Shown here in pieces: positions 15,611 through 24,023 of a DNA stretch of 36,657 bases. Origin of the DNA: Deltaproteobacteria bacterium (GTDB lineage Bacteria; Desulfobacterota; Desulfobulbia; Desulfobulbales; JAJRZW01). The translations under genes and the position numbers were made by a program. The stretch is from positions 1 to 36,657 of the forward strand of contig JAJRZW010000011.1 in NCBI GenBank assembly GCA_024275015.1. The letters are read 5' to 3'. Position 1 is the stretch's first letter. Each line of letters begins with the position of its first letter. Under the pieces are notes generated by a model. It did not search any database. It had not been told where the DNA came from and worked only from the letters and a program-made list of their open reading frames with translations.

Positions 15611-18055
15611 ATGGGAAAACATGATGAAGAACTGATTCTCTGGTTTGAGGATATAGGCATCGATGATGTCCCCATGGTCGGCGGCAAGAATGCCTCATTA
15701 GGTGAGATGTACCGGCACCTTACCGCGAAAGGGGTGGCGGTGCCGCACGGTTTCGCTATAACCGCTTATGCCTATCGTTACCTGCTTAAATCCGCCGGGC
15801 TTGAAGAGGCGATCAAGGACGCTCTGGCCGGACTCGATACCCACGATATGAAAAACCTCCAGGAGCGCGGCGAGAAGGCGCGTAATATTATCCTGAACGC
15901 TGAGTTTCCCGAAGACCTGAAAGAGGCGATTATCGCCGGCTACAAGAAAATGGAAGAGGAGTATGGCAAGGACGTTGACGTTGCCGTCCGCTCCAGCGCC
16001 ACCGCCGAAGATCTCCCCGATGCCTCCTTTGCCGGGCAGCAGGAGACCTATCTCAATATCCGCGGGGTTGACGCCCTGATTGATAATTGCCGCAAATGTT
16101 TCGCCTCGTTGTTCACCAACCGCGCCATCTCCTATCGTCACGACAAGGGTTTCGGCCAGTTTGACGTATATCTTTCAATCACCATCCAGAAGATGGTCAG
16201 GAGCGATTCCGCCAGTTCCGGGGTCATGTTTTCCATTGATACCGAGAGTGGCTTCAAAGACGCGGTATTCCTTACCGGCGCATGGGGTCTGGGGGAAAAC
16301 GTGGTTCAGGGTGCGGTCAATCCGGACGAGTATTATATCTTCAAGCCCACCCTTAAGGAGGGCAAGCGTCCCATCGTCGGGAAAAGGGTCGGCAGTAAAG
16401 AGATCAAGATGATCTATGATAATGATCCCGACACCCCGGAGCCGGTTAAAAATATCAATACCACCCCGGAAGAACGTGGTTCTTACGTCATCAATGACGA
16501 CGAGATCCTTCAGTTGGCCAGATGGGCCTGTATTATCGAAGATCATTACAACAAGGGTATGGACATCGAATGGGCCAAGGATGGCGACGGCGACAAGGTC
16601 GGTACCGGCAACCTGTTTATCGTTCAGGCCCGGCCCGAGACTGTTCATTCCCAGGCATCCAAAAAGACCATAGAGACTTATATCCTCAAGGGTAGTGGCA
16701 AGGTTATCGCACAGGGCCAGGCCGTGGGTGCCAAAATCGGTCAGGGGGTGGTCAATAATATCGAGAATGTTGCCGATATCGGGACCTTCAAGGCCGGAGA
16801 GGTTCTGGTTACCGACATGACCGACCCGGACTGGGAACCGATCATGAAGATCGCCAGCGCCATTGTCACCAATCGGGGCGGTCGTACCTGCCATGCGGCA
16901 ATTATCTCCCGCGAGCTAGGCATCCCCTGTGTCATCGGAACCGTGGACGGTTCCAAACTGATAAAGAGCGGTCAGAATGTCACGGTTTCCTGCGCCGAGG
17001 GCGAGACCGGCAATATCTACGATGGCCTGATCGATTTTGAAGTTGAGCGTCTTGATCTCGACTCGGTTCCCACCACCCGCACCAAGATAATGATGAACGT
17101 CGGTATTCCCGAAAAGGCATTCACCGAAGGGCAGATTCCCAATGATGGCGTCGGTCTTGCCCGGGAGGAGTTTATCATTAACTCCCATATCGGCATTCAT
17201 CCCCTGGCCCTGTATAACTTCGAAGAATTGAAACAGAAGGCGGTATCCGATCCGGAAGTGGCTGATATCGTCAAGAAGATCGAGATCAACACCTCCGCCT
17301 ATCCCGGCGACAAAAAAGAGTTCTTTATCAATAAATTAGCCGAAGGCGTTGGCCGTATCGGCGCCGGTTTCTATCCCAAGGACGTCATCGTCCGCCTCTC
17401 TGATTTCAAGAGTAATGAATACGCCAATCTCATCGGCGGCACCCTGTATGAGCCGGTGGAGAGCAATCCGATGATCGGCTGGCGCGGTGCCTCCCGTTAT
17501 TATGACGACAAATATAAAAATGCCTTTGAGCTCGAGTGCAAGGCCCTGCTCAAAGTAAGAAACGAGATGGGGTTGACCAACGTCAAGCTCATGGTGCCTT
17601 TCTGTCGGACTCCGGACGAGGGCCGTAAGGTCATCGAAGTGCTGCGTGAATTCGGTCTGGTTCAGGGCGAAAACGGCCTCGAAGTTTACGTGATGTGCGA
17701 AATCCCCTCAAACGTCATCGCCGCTGACGCCTTCTGCGACGTGTTCGATGGTTTTTCCATCGGTTCAAACGATCTGACCCAGCTCACTCTCGGTCTTGAT
17801 CGTGATTCCGATCTGGTGGCCCATATCTATGACGAGCGCAACGAGGCGGTCAAGACCATGGTCAAGATGGTCATCGATACAGCCAAGCGCCGGGGGAAAA
17901 AGATCGGTATCTGCGGTCAGGCCCCGAGTGATTTCCCCGACTTCGCAACCTTTCTGGTCGAGTGCGGTATCGACTCCATGAGCCTGATCTCCGACACGGT
18001 GATAAAAACCAGACTCGCGGTCTCTGAGAAGGAGAAGGAACTGGGTGTCAGCTGA
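15611..18055 (+). CDS. ppsA: Phosphoenolpyruvate synthase
   Basis: Converts pyruvate, ATP and water to PEP, AMP and phosphate; in an autotroph it links acetyl-CoA-derived pyruvate to gluconeogenesis. The 814-residue protein opens with the ATP-grasp signature VGGKNASLGEM (about 21-31), contains RSSATAEDLPDASFAGQQ, the phospho-carrier site GGRTCHAAI with His428, and a C-terminal TIM barrel with GSNDLTQLTLGLDRDS and the catalytic GICGQAP (Cys768). This order and the last motif fit PEP synthase rather than pyruvate phosphate dikinase. It has a GGAG ribosome-binding site and a strong terminator just after the stop. It is a monocistronic unit. Confidence 0.95.
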   Translation: MGKHDEELILWFEDIGIDDVPMVGGKNASLGEMYRHLTAKGVAVPHGFAITAYAYRYLLKSAGLEEAIKDALAGLDTHDMKNLQERGEKARNIILNAEFPEDLKEAIIAGYKKMEEEYGKDVDVAVRSSATAEDLPDASFAGQQETYLNIRGVDALIDNCRKCFASLFTNRAISYRHDKGFGQFDVYLSITIQKMVRSDSASSGVMFSIDTESGFKDAVFLTGAWGLGENVVQGAVNPDEYYIFKPTLKEGKRPIVGKRVGSKEIKMIYDNDPDTPEPVKNINTTPEERGSYVINDDEILQLARWACIIEDHYNKGMDIEWAKDGDGDKVGTGNLFIVQARPETVHSQASKKTIETYILKGSGKVIAQGQAVGAKIGQGVVNNIENVADIGTFKAGEVLVTDMTDPDWEPIMKIASAIVTNRGGRTCHAAIISRELGIPCVIGTVDGSKLIKSGQNVTVSCAEGETGNIYDGLIDFEVERLDLDSVPTTRTKIMMNVGIPEKAFTEGQIPNDGVGLAREEFIINSHIGIHPLALYNFEELKQKAVSDPEVADIVKKIEINTSAYPGDKKEFFINKLAEGVGRIGAGFYPKDVIVRLSDFKSNEYANLIGGTLYEPVESNPMIGWRGASRYYDDKYKNAFELECKALLKVRNEMGLTNVKLMVPFCRTPDEGRKVIEVLREFGLVQGENGLEVYVMCEIPSNVIAADAFCDVFDGFSIGSNDLTQLTLGLDRDSDLVAHIYDERNEAVKTMVKMVIDTAKRRGKKIGICGQAPSDFPDFATFLVECGIDSMSLISDTVIKTRLAVSEKEKELGVS

Positions 18056-18087
18056 TTTTTATCCTCTGAAACAGAGAAAACAGAAAA

Positions 18088-18123
18088 AACGGGTCGGCGG
18101 TCAAACTGCCGACCCGTTTTTTT
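18088..18123 (+). terminator. Rho-independent terminator of ppsA
   Basis: AACGGGTCGGC (18088-18098) pairs perfectly with GCCGACCCGTT (18108-18118), loop of 9 bases, followed by a continuous T-tract to 18123. Upstream A-run extends the stem with A-T pairs. A textbook intrinsic terminator. Confidence 0.95.
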
Positions 18124-18435
18124 GTGCTCAATAACCTTGACGACTTTTAGTAAGTCAAGGATGTATCCATTCGGGATTATTGTCCGACCATCCCCTGAGT
18201 GGTATGGAGATAGTGCCTACGGCAAAACTTGCTTGAAACTTACCTTAAAAGCAGTTAAGGTACGAAATTTCAATCAGCGGATAAAAATCAGACAATTTAT
18301 TGTTTTAGCGTTTAAAATCCCCTGCCGTCTTTTCAGGTGAAAAAACAGGCTCGGGTTGTGGTTTCCATGCCATAGTTGTGTCAAGTTTTAGATACGGATA
18401 AAATTTAGTAAATTCAAATAGTTAAGGAGAAGAAC
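18124..18435 (+). promoter_or_regulatory. Leader/promoter region of the C1 (folD-acs) gene block
   Basis: 312 bp without a convincing gene. A perfect 8-bp hairpin TACCTTAA-AAGCAG-TTAAGGTA lies at 18241-18262. A plausible sigma70-type promoter is TTGTGT (18376-18381), 17-bp spacer, TAAAAT (18399-18404), placed about 30 bp before the folD start. AAGGAG at 18423-18428 is the folD ribosome-binding site. A 72-codon open frame here lacks homology clues and a ribosome-binding site and was not called. Confidence 0.45.
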
Positions 18436-19323
18436 ATGAGCGCGGAAATCATCAGCGGGACTGAGATCTCCAAGGCCATCAAGGACGAGTTGAAGGTCGA
18501 GGTCACCGATCTCAAGGAGAAGCACGGTGTTGTTCCCGGGCTGGTTACCATTCTGGTGGGTGAAAATCCTGCTTCCCAGTCCTATGTCGCGGCCAAGAAC
18601 AAGACCGCCCATGCCCTTGGCATCCATTCCGAACAGGTGACCCTGCCCGAAGACACCACTGAGGCCGATCTCCTTGCCCTGGTCGACAAGTGTAATATGG
18701 ATGACAAAATCAACGGTATCCTGGTGCAGCTGCCCCTGCCAAAGCATATCGACGAGGCCAAGATCCTTTACGCCATTGATCCCGATAAGGATGTTGACGG
18801 TTTTCATCCGGTAAACGTCGGCAAGATGGTGCTCGGGGAGCAGTGTTTCCTCCCCTGTACTCCCCACGGTATTCTCGAACTCCTTGAGCGCAGCGGAGTC
18901 GAGACCAGCGGCAAGGAGGTGGTGATTCTCGGCCGCAGCAATATTGTCGGCAAGCCCATCGCCAACCTCATGCTGCAGAAGCGTCACAGCGGCAACGCTA
19001 CCGTAACCCTGTGCCATACCCGGACCAAAGACACCGATTTTCATACCAGAAGAGCTGATATTATTATCGCCGCGGTCGGCGTCCCTAATCTGGTCAAGGC
19101 CGATCAGGTTAAGGACGGGGTGGTGATAATCGACGTCGGGGTCAACCGCATCGGCAAGAGCAAAAACGGTAAGGCCATATTGGCCGGTGATGTCGATTTT
19201 GACTCAGTCAGGGAAAAGGCTGCCAAAATAACCCCGGTTCCCGGCGGGGTCGGGCCGATGACCATTACCATGTTGATGAAAAATACCGTTCAGGCCGCGA
19301 AACAGGCCGCCGGACTGGAATAG
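18436..19323 (+). CDS. folD: Bifunctional 5,10-methylene-THF dehydrogenase / methenyl-THF cyclohydrolase
   Basis: FolD carries out two steps of the methyl branch of the Wood-Ljungdahl pathway: methenyl-THF formation from 10-formyl-THF and its reduction to methylene-THF. The 295-residue protein shows YVAAKNK with the catalytic Lys56, VQLPLPKHID, the nucleotide-binding GRSNIVGKPIANLM and the C-terminal PVPGGVGPMT. All are hallmark FolD motifs, and the length is normal. It is the first gene of the C1 block, 44 bases before cooS, which makes a catabolic or autotrophic role more likely than housekeeping folate metabolism alone. Formyl-THF synthetase is not in the window. Confidence 0.95.
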   Translation: MSAEIISGTEISKAIKDELKVEVTDLKEKHGVVPGLVTILVGENPASQSYVAAKNKTAHALGIHSEQVTLPEDTTEADLLALVDKCNMDDKINGILVQLPLPKHIDEAKILYAIDPDKDVDGFHPVNVGKMVLGEQCFLPCTPHGILELLERSGVETSGKEVVILGRSNIVGKPIANLMLQKRHSGNATVTLCHTRTKDTDFHTRRADIIIAAVGVPNLVKADQVKDGVVIIDVGVNRIGKSKNGKAILAGDVDFDSVREKAAKITPVPGGVGPMTITMLMKNTVQAAKQAAGLE

Positions 19324-19367
19324 TTTTTACGCAAGTCACCAACCCACGCAATTTTCAGAGGGAAATC

Positions 19368-21356
19368 ATGGCTATCAAGAGAAATGGATGTGAGGGCTGC
19401 GCCGATATCACCTGCGGCTCCACCAAGGAAGTTCTTTTCCAGGACATTGCCAAGGGCGTCAATACCGCCTATGACCGGGTAAAGGCCCGGGGGGTGTCGG
19501 CGGGCCTGTTCGGCTCCACCGGTACCTGTTGCCGTCACTGTAATATGGGACCGTGCCAGATTATCGACGGCGTTGATGATATGATCGGGGTCTGTGGCGC
19601 CACCGCCGATACCGTGGCCGCGCGGAATTTTGCCCGGATTATCGCCGCCGGCAGTGCCGCCCATACCGATCACGCCCGTGAGATGGTCAAGGGGTTCATC
19701 GAAACCGCCAAAGGCAACGGGCCTCATGAAATAAAGGACGTGGACAAGCTTAAGAGCCTGGCCGGAGTGTTCGGAATTGAAACCGAAGACCGCGAGGTGA
19801 ATGATATCGCCCTTGAACTGGGGGAGGCGGCCCTGGCTGAATTCGGCAGACAGGATGATACGCCGGTGTCAATGCTCAAACGGGCCCCGAAAAAACGCCA
19901 GGCAGTGTGGAAAAAACTGGGGATTGAACCCCGTGGGGTTGATCGCGAAGTGGTGGAGATGATGCACCGCACTCATATGGGGGTGGATCAGGAATATAAA
20001 AATATCATGCTCCAGGCCTCCCGTTGCGCCCTCGGCGACGGCTGGGGATCGTCGATGCTTTCCACCGAGCTTACTGATATCATGTTCGGCACCCCGGTAC
20101 CGCGTCGGGCCATTGTCGACCTTGGAGTTTTGAAAGCGGATCAGGTCAACGTCACCGTCCACGGTCACGAGCCCCTCCTGGCTGAATCGCTGTGTATCGC
20201 GGCCCAGGACGAGGATATCCTCGTCCTGGCGAAGAAAGCAGGGGCCAAAGGTATCAATCTCGCCGGGGTGTGCTGTACCGGTAACGAGATTCTCATGCGT
20301 CGCGGTATTCCCGTTGCCGCCGGTTTCATCCAGCAGGAAATGGCCCTGGCCACCGGCGCAATCGAGGCGATGGTGGTTGACGTCCAGTGCATCATGCAGT
20401 CGGTGGCGCAGGTGGCGGGTAACTTCCATACCGACATCATCACCACCAATTACCGGGCCAAAATGGAAGGCGCGATCCATATCCAGTTTGAGGAAGACAG
20501 CCCGCTGGAGAGTGCCAAGGCCATCCTTAAAAAAGCCATCGGCAATTACAAGAAGCGGGGTAAATTTTTTATTCCGGAGAAATCAAAACTCGATGTGGTT
20601 GTTGGTTTTTCCCATGAAACAATCAACTATATGCTAGGTGGTCGTTTCCGTTCAAGTTATCGTCCCCTTAACGACAACATCATCAACGGCCGTATCCGCG
20701 GGGTTGGTGCCATTGTCGGCTGCGACAACTTCAAGCTTACCGATGAGGCCCACGAAATTATCGCCCGGGAGTTGATCAGGAACGATGTTCTGGTACTGGC
20801 CACCGGCTGCGCCGCCACCGCTCTCGGCCGGGCCGGACTGGTTAATCCCGAGGCGATTAAACACGCCGGTCCGGGACTGGCCGAGGTATGCGAGACCGTG
20901 GGAATGCCTCCGGTTCTGCATATGGGTTCCTGCGTTGACAACAGTCGTATCCTTATCGCCGCCACCGAGATGGTGAAAGAGGGCGGACTTGGTGATGATA
21001 TCAGTGATCTTCCCGCCGTGGGTACCGCGCCGCTGTGGATGAGCGAGAAGGCGGTTGCCATTGGTCAGTATTTTGTCGCCTCCGGGGCCCAGGTCGTGTT
21101 CCAGAGCCTGCCGGTGACCGGAGCGAAAAAATTCAATAAATACCTCCTTGAAGATATGATGGGAGAGTACGGCGCTCATTGGAATGTCGCCGAAGATCCT
21201 TATGAAATCGCGAAGATGATGATCGCCGCCATTGACGCCAAGCGCGAGGCGTTGGGGATCAACAAACAGCGGGAGCGGGTTCTCTTTGACATGGAGATGC
21301 GTCGTGACATGGGCAGTAATCCGGTCGGAGCCGGTTGTGCCGGTCCCGGAGCCTGA
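19368..21356 (+). CDS. cooS: Anaerobic Ni-Fe carbon monoxide dehydrogenase, catalytic subunit
   Basis: CooS/AcsA reduces CO2 to CO (or the reverse) at a Ni-Fe-S C-cluster; in the CODH/ACS complex the CO passes to AcsB. The 662-residue protein has the N-terminal Cys-rich region for clusters D and B (Cys8, Cys11, Cys16 then GTCCRHCNMGPC at 52-63). Later motifs are GVCCTGNE, VDVQCIMQ, ATGCAATA and MGSCVDNSRI, which hold the C-cluster ligand residues. Length fits bacterial CODH (about 630-675). The acs genes directly downstream identify it as the ACS-associated form (AcsA). No CooC nickel-insertion ATPase is adjacent. Confidence 0.95.
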   Translation: MAIKRNGCEGCADITCGSTKEVLFQDIAKGVNTAYDRVKARGVSAGLFGSTGTCCRHCNMGPCQIIDGVDDMIGVCGATADTVAARNFARIIAAGSAAHTDHAREMVKGFIETAKGNGPHEIKDVDKLKSLAGVFGIETEDREVNDIALELGEAALAEFGRQDDTPVSMLKRAPKKRQAVWKKLGIEPRGVDREVVEMMHRTHMGVDQEYKNIMLQASRCALGDGWGSSMLSTELTDIMFGTPVPRRAIVDLGVLKADQVNVTVHGHEPLLAESLCIAAQDEDILVLAKKAGAKGINLAGVCCTGNEILMRRGIPVAAGFIQQEMALATGAIEAMVVDVQCIMQSVAQVAGNFHTDIITTNYRAKMEGAIHIQFEEDSPLESAKAILKKAIGNYKKRGKFFIPEKSKLDVVVGFSHETINYMLGGRFRSSYRPLNDNIINGRIRGVGAIVGCDNFKLTDEAHEIIARELIRNDVLVLATGCAATALGRAGLVNPEAIKHAGPGLAEVCETVGMPPVLHMGSCVDNSRILIAATEMVKEGGLGDDISDLPAVGTAPLWMSEKAVAIGQYFVASGAQVVFQSLPVTGAKKFNKYLLEDMMGEYGAHWNVAEDPYEIAKMMIAAIDAKREALGINKQRERVLFDMEMRRDMGSNPVGAGCAGPGA

Positions 21357-21407
21357 AACGATTATACGCCAGGCATAATCGAATAATTCAAAACAGGGAA
21401 AATACCG

Positions 21408-23972
21408 ATGAAATCGGGTAGCAACCTTGAAAAAATACTCACATCGGGCCAGTTCGCGGTAACCGGCGAACTCGGTCCACCCAAGAACGCCGATCCCGAA
21501 GTGGTAAGAAAAAAGGCCCGGCAGATCAAGGGGCATGTGGACGCGGTCAACATCACCGATTGTCAGACCGCTATCGTCCGCATGAGTTCCATTGCCGCCG
21601 GGCTTATCGCCCACAGTGAAGGGGTGGAACCGGTCATCCAGATGACCTGCCGTGACCGCAACCGTATCGGGATGCAGAGCGATATCCTTGGTGCCGGTGC
21701 CCTGGGGTTGAAGAATCTCCTCTGTCTCACCGGTGATCATCAGAAATTCGGCAACCACCCCGGCTCCAAGGGCGTGTTCGACATGGACTCGATCCAGCTC
21801 CTCGGTATGGCCCGGGATATGCGGGACGGAAAGAAATTTCAATGCGGTGAGGAGATCAAAAACAACGAGCCCCGTCTCTTTCTTGGCTGCGCCGCTAATC
21901 CCTTTGCCGGTCCGCCTGATTTCCGCGCCCGCCGTCTGGCGAAAAAGGCAGCCAACGGCGCGGATTTCTGTCAGACCCAGATCGTCTATAACCTTGAGAA
22001 ATTTTCCCGTTTCATGGAACAGGTGCGGGAATTGGGTCTGGATGAAAAAATTTATATCCTCGCCGGGGTGACGCCGCCGAAATCTCTCGGCATGGCCCGG
22101 TACATGAAAAAATTCGTTCCCGGCCTCGATGTTACCGATGATGTTATTTCCCGAATGAAGGACGCCCGCGACCAGGAAGACGAGGGGATAAATATATGTG
22201 TTGACGTCATCAATCAGGTCCGGGAGATCAAAGGGGTCGCCGGGGTCCATGTGATGGCGATTGAGTGGGAAAGCGCGGTTCCGGAGATCGTCAGCCGCGC
22301 CGGTCTTGATGATCGTCCGGTCTGCGAGGTCGAAATTGCGGCAGTGGCCCCGGGTGAAGCGATAACTGTCAGATCTGATGCCGACGCCCTGGCCTCGGCC
22401 CGGGCCGAGGCCGAACGGCTGATCGCCGCCGCCCGTGACAAGGCGGCAGAGATCAGCCGCGGCGAACTTACGTCTACAGATTTAGAAAATATAGAAACCT
22501 GTGATAGTGGAGAAGATGAGATGAACGAGAAGGAACGTCAGCTGGCGCTTGAGTCTGTCCGGCAGGGACTTGACGCCTTGAAAAAGGCCTTCGGCCTCTC
22601 CGATGATCAATTCGACGCCCTGGCCAAATTCGCCGGGGCCGAGGCGGTGTTGCGGCGGGAACCGGTTCTTCCCGGAACCGTGGCTCCGTCCACGCCTGCT
22701 GCCCCGGCGGTAAAAGTTGCCCCGGTGGTTCCTGCGACTCCGGTGGCCGCTCCCGCAGCTAACGCCGGAAAGGCGGCTGAGGCGAAAAAGGCTGAAGTGA
22801 CGAAAAAGGCCGCCGAGTCGAATGCGGATGAGGAGACAAAAAAGGCGGCTGAGGCGAAAAAGGCAGAAGCGGCAAAGAAGGCTACCGAAGTCAGAAAGGC
22901 GAAAGAGGTGCAAGCGGCCAAGACTGCGGAGACAGGGAAAGCCGTCCCGGCCGTCAAGGCCAGACCCGCTGCCGCTGTCAATGCCTATGAATTAAAGGCC
23001 GAAACTACTCCGCTTGCCGAAAGGGCGGCCAAGGTTCCGGAAAACGGCTACAAGCAGATCTATAGCGGCGAGATCCGCGAGGTTACCCTTCCGGCTCCTG
23101 GCGGCAATCTGGCTGCCGGCGGCGCCAAGAGTCTGCCGTTTCATCTCTTTGAAGGCGAACACGCCAATAAACCGATGATTGCCATGGATATCCTTGATCT
23201 CAATCCCGAGGAGTGGCCCGAGACCCTGAGGCGTCACTTTGACGGCGTCCTTGACAATCCGGTGGCCTGGGCGGAAAAATGCGTTAACGATTATAACGCC
23301 GATGCCATCTGTCTGTCGATGGTCAGCACCGATCCCAACGGCATGAACCGCTCCTCCTCCGATGCTGCCAAAATCGCGACCGAGGTCATCAAAGCCGTTG
23401 ATGTCCCGGTGATTCTCTGGGGCTGCGGCAACGGCGACAAGGATACCGAGACCCTGCGGGAGGTAACGGCGATGGTCGGCGAGCGCAAGGTCTGCCTCGC
23501 ACCTCTTTCCGATGCCAATTACAAGGCCATCGGCGCCACCGCCATGGCCTTCGGGCACCCGGTGGTCGCGGCATCGCCCATTGATGTCAACCTTGCCAAG
23601 CAGCTCAATATCCTCCTTGAGAACCTGGGGATGCAGCTTGACTCCGTGCTCATTGATCCCTCCATCGGCGCCCTCGGTTACGGCATTGAGTATTCCTACT
23701 CGGTCATGGAGCGGATTCGTATCGCCGCCCTGACCCAGAAGGATGAGAAGTTGCAGGTGCCGATCATCTGTAATCTAGGCCGTGAGGTCTGGAAGGCCAA
23801 AGAGGTCCGCCTTGACAGCGACGACATGATAGGTGACCAGGAACGACGCGGGGTGTTGATGGAAGCAATCACCGCCAGCTGTATGTTGATGGCCGGCGGT
23901 GAGGTAATGATCATGCGTCACCCGCAGGCGATCAGTCTTACCCGGGCCCTGATCAACGGCCTGATGGACTAA
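21408..23972 (+). CDS. metF-acsD: Fusion of methylene-THF reductase (MetF) and corrinoid protein small subunit (AcsD/CdhD)
   Basis: One open frame of 854 residues. Residues 1-300 are a MetF-type TIM barrel (FAVTGELGPPK, VQIT-like NITDCQTA, LCLTGDH, GADFCQTQIVYN, HVMAIEWES), reducing methylene-THF to methyl-THF. About 300-371 is a helical Ala/Glu-rich tail. Residues 372-854 match AcsD, small subunit of the corrinoid iron-sulfur protein: a short helical region, an Ala/Lys/Pro-rich linker (425-525) and a TIM barrel (MIAMDILDLNPEEWPE, SMVSTDPNGMN, LIDPSIGALGYGIEYSYS). The junction contains an in-frame ATG at 22521 preceded by GGAG, so AcsD may also be made separately. Either a true fusion or an ancestral two-gene arrangement merged by an indel. 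The two domains act consecutively: methyl-THF then methyl-corrinoid, although the methyltransferase AcsE is missing. Confidence 0.85.
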   Translation: MKSGSNLEKILTSGQFAVTGELGPPKNADPEVVRKKARQIKGHVDAVNITDCQTAIVRMSSIAAGLIAHSEGVEPVIQMTCRDRNRIGMQSDILGAGALGLKNLLCLTGDHQKFGNHPGSKGVFDMDSIQLLGMARDMRDGKKFQCGEEIKNNEPRLFLGCAANPFAGPPDFRARRLAKKAANGADFCQTQIVYNLEKFSRFMEQVRELGLDEKIYILAGVTPPKSLGMARYMKKFVPGLDVTDDVISRMKDARDQEDEGINICVDVINQVREIKGVAGVHVMAIEWESAVPEIVSRAGLDDRPVCEVEIAAVAPGEAITVRSDADALASARAEAERLIAAARDKAAEISRGELTSTDLENIETCDSGEDEMNEKERQLALESVRQGLDALKKAFGLSDDQFDALAKFAGAEAVLRREPVLPGTVAPSTPAAPAVKVAPVVPATPVAAPAANAGKAAEAKKAEVTKKAAESNADEETKKAAEAKKAEAAKKATEVRKAKEVQAAKTAETGKAVPAVKARPAAAVNAYELKAETTPLAERAAKVPENGYKQIYSGEIREVTLPAPGGNLAAGGAKSLPFHLFEGEHANKPMIAMDILDLNPEEWPETLRRHFDGVLDNPVAWAEKCVNDYNADAICLSMVSTDPNGMNRSSSDAAKIATEVIKAVDVPVILWGCGNGDKDTETLREVTAMVGERKVCLAPLSDANYKAIGATAMAFGHPVVAASPIDVNLAKQLNILLENLGMQLDSVLIDPSIGALGYGIEYSYSVMERIRIAALTQKDEKLQVPIICNLGREVWKAKEVRLDSDDMIGDQERRGVLMEAITASCMLMAGGEVMIMRHPQAISLTRALINGLMD
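22508..22523 (+). promoter_or_regulatory. Internal ribosome-binding site and start at the MetF-AcsD junction
   Basis: GTGGAGAAGATGAG precedes ATG at 22521, in frame with both halves. The surrounding 40 bases are AT-rich and contain TAG at 22483 and 22492 in the +1 frame and TGA/TAG at 22502-22507 in the +2 frame, as in a normal intergenic spacer. This suggests AcsD initiation here and a recent loss of the metF stop. Confidence 0.5.
22769..22864 (+). repeat. Direct repeat coding for the Ala/Lys-rich linker of AcsD
   Basis: An identical 24-bp unit (KAAEAKKA-coding) occurs at 22769-22792 and 22841-22864, 72 bp apart, within a stretch of Ala-Lys-Glu codons. The linker probably forms a flexible or charged helical tether between the AcsD N-terminal helix region and its barrel; it is a likely hot spot for slippage. 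Confidence 0.7.
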
Positions 23973-24023
23973 CAGAGTTAAAGAATCCATAAGCCCTGAA
24001 CAAGCTTTCAAGGAGTTTTAATC

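Noticed and set aside
15388..15624. 78-codon open frame overlapping the ppsA start
   Set aside because: It crosses the promoter region and enters ppsA in another frame, with no ribosome-binding site or protein-like composition.
18122..18340. 72-codon open frame after the ppsA terminator
   Set aside because: It begins within the terminator T-tract, has no ribosome-binding site and shows no recognisable features. Treated as non-coding leader.
20652..22250. Long antisense open frame (532 codons) opposite cooS and metF
   Set aside because: Shadow of high-confidence genes on the + strand; composition typical of reverse-strand artefacts.
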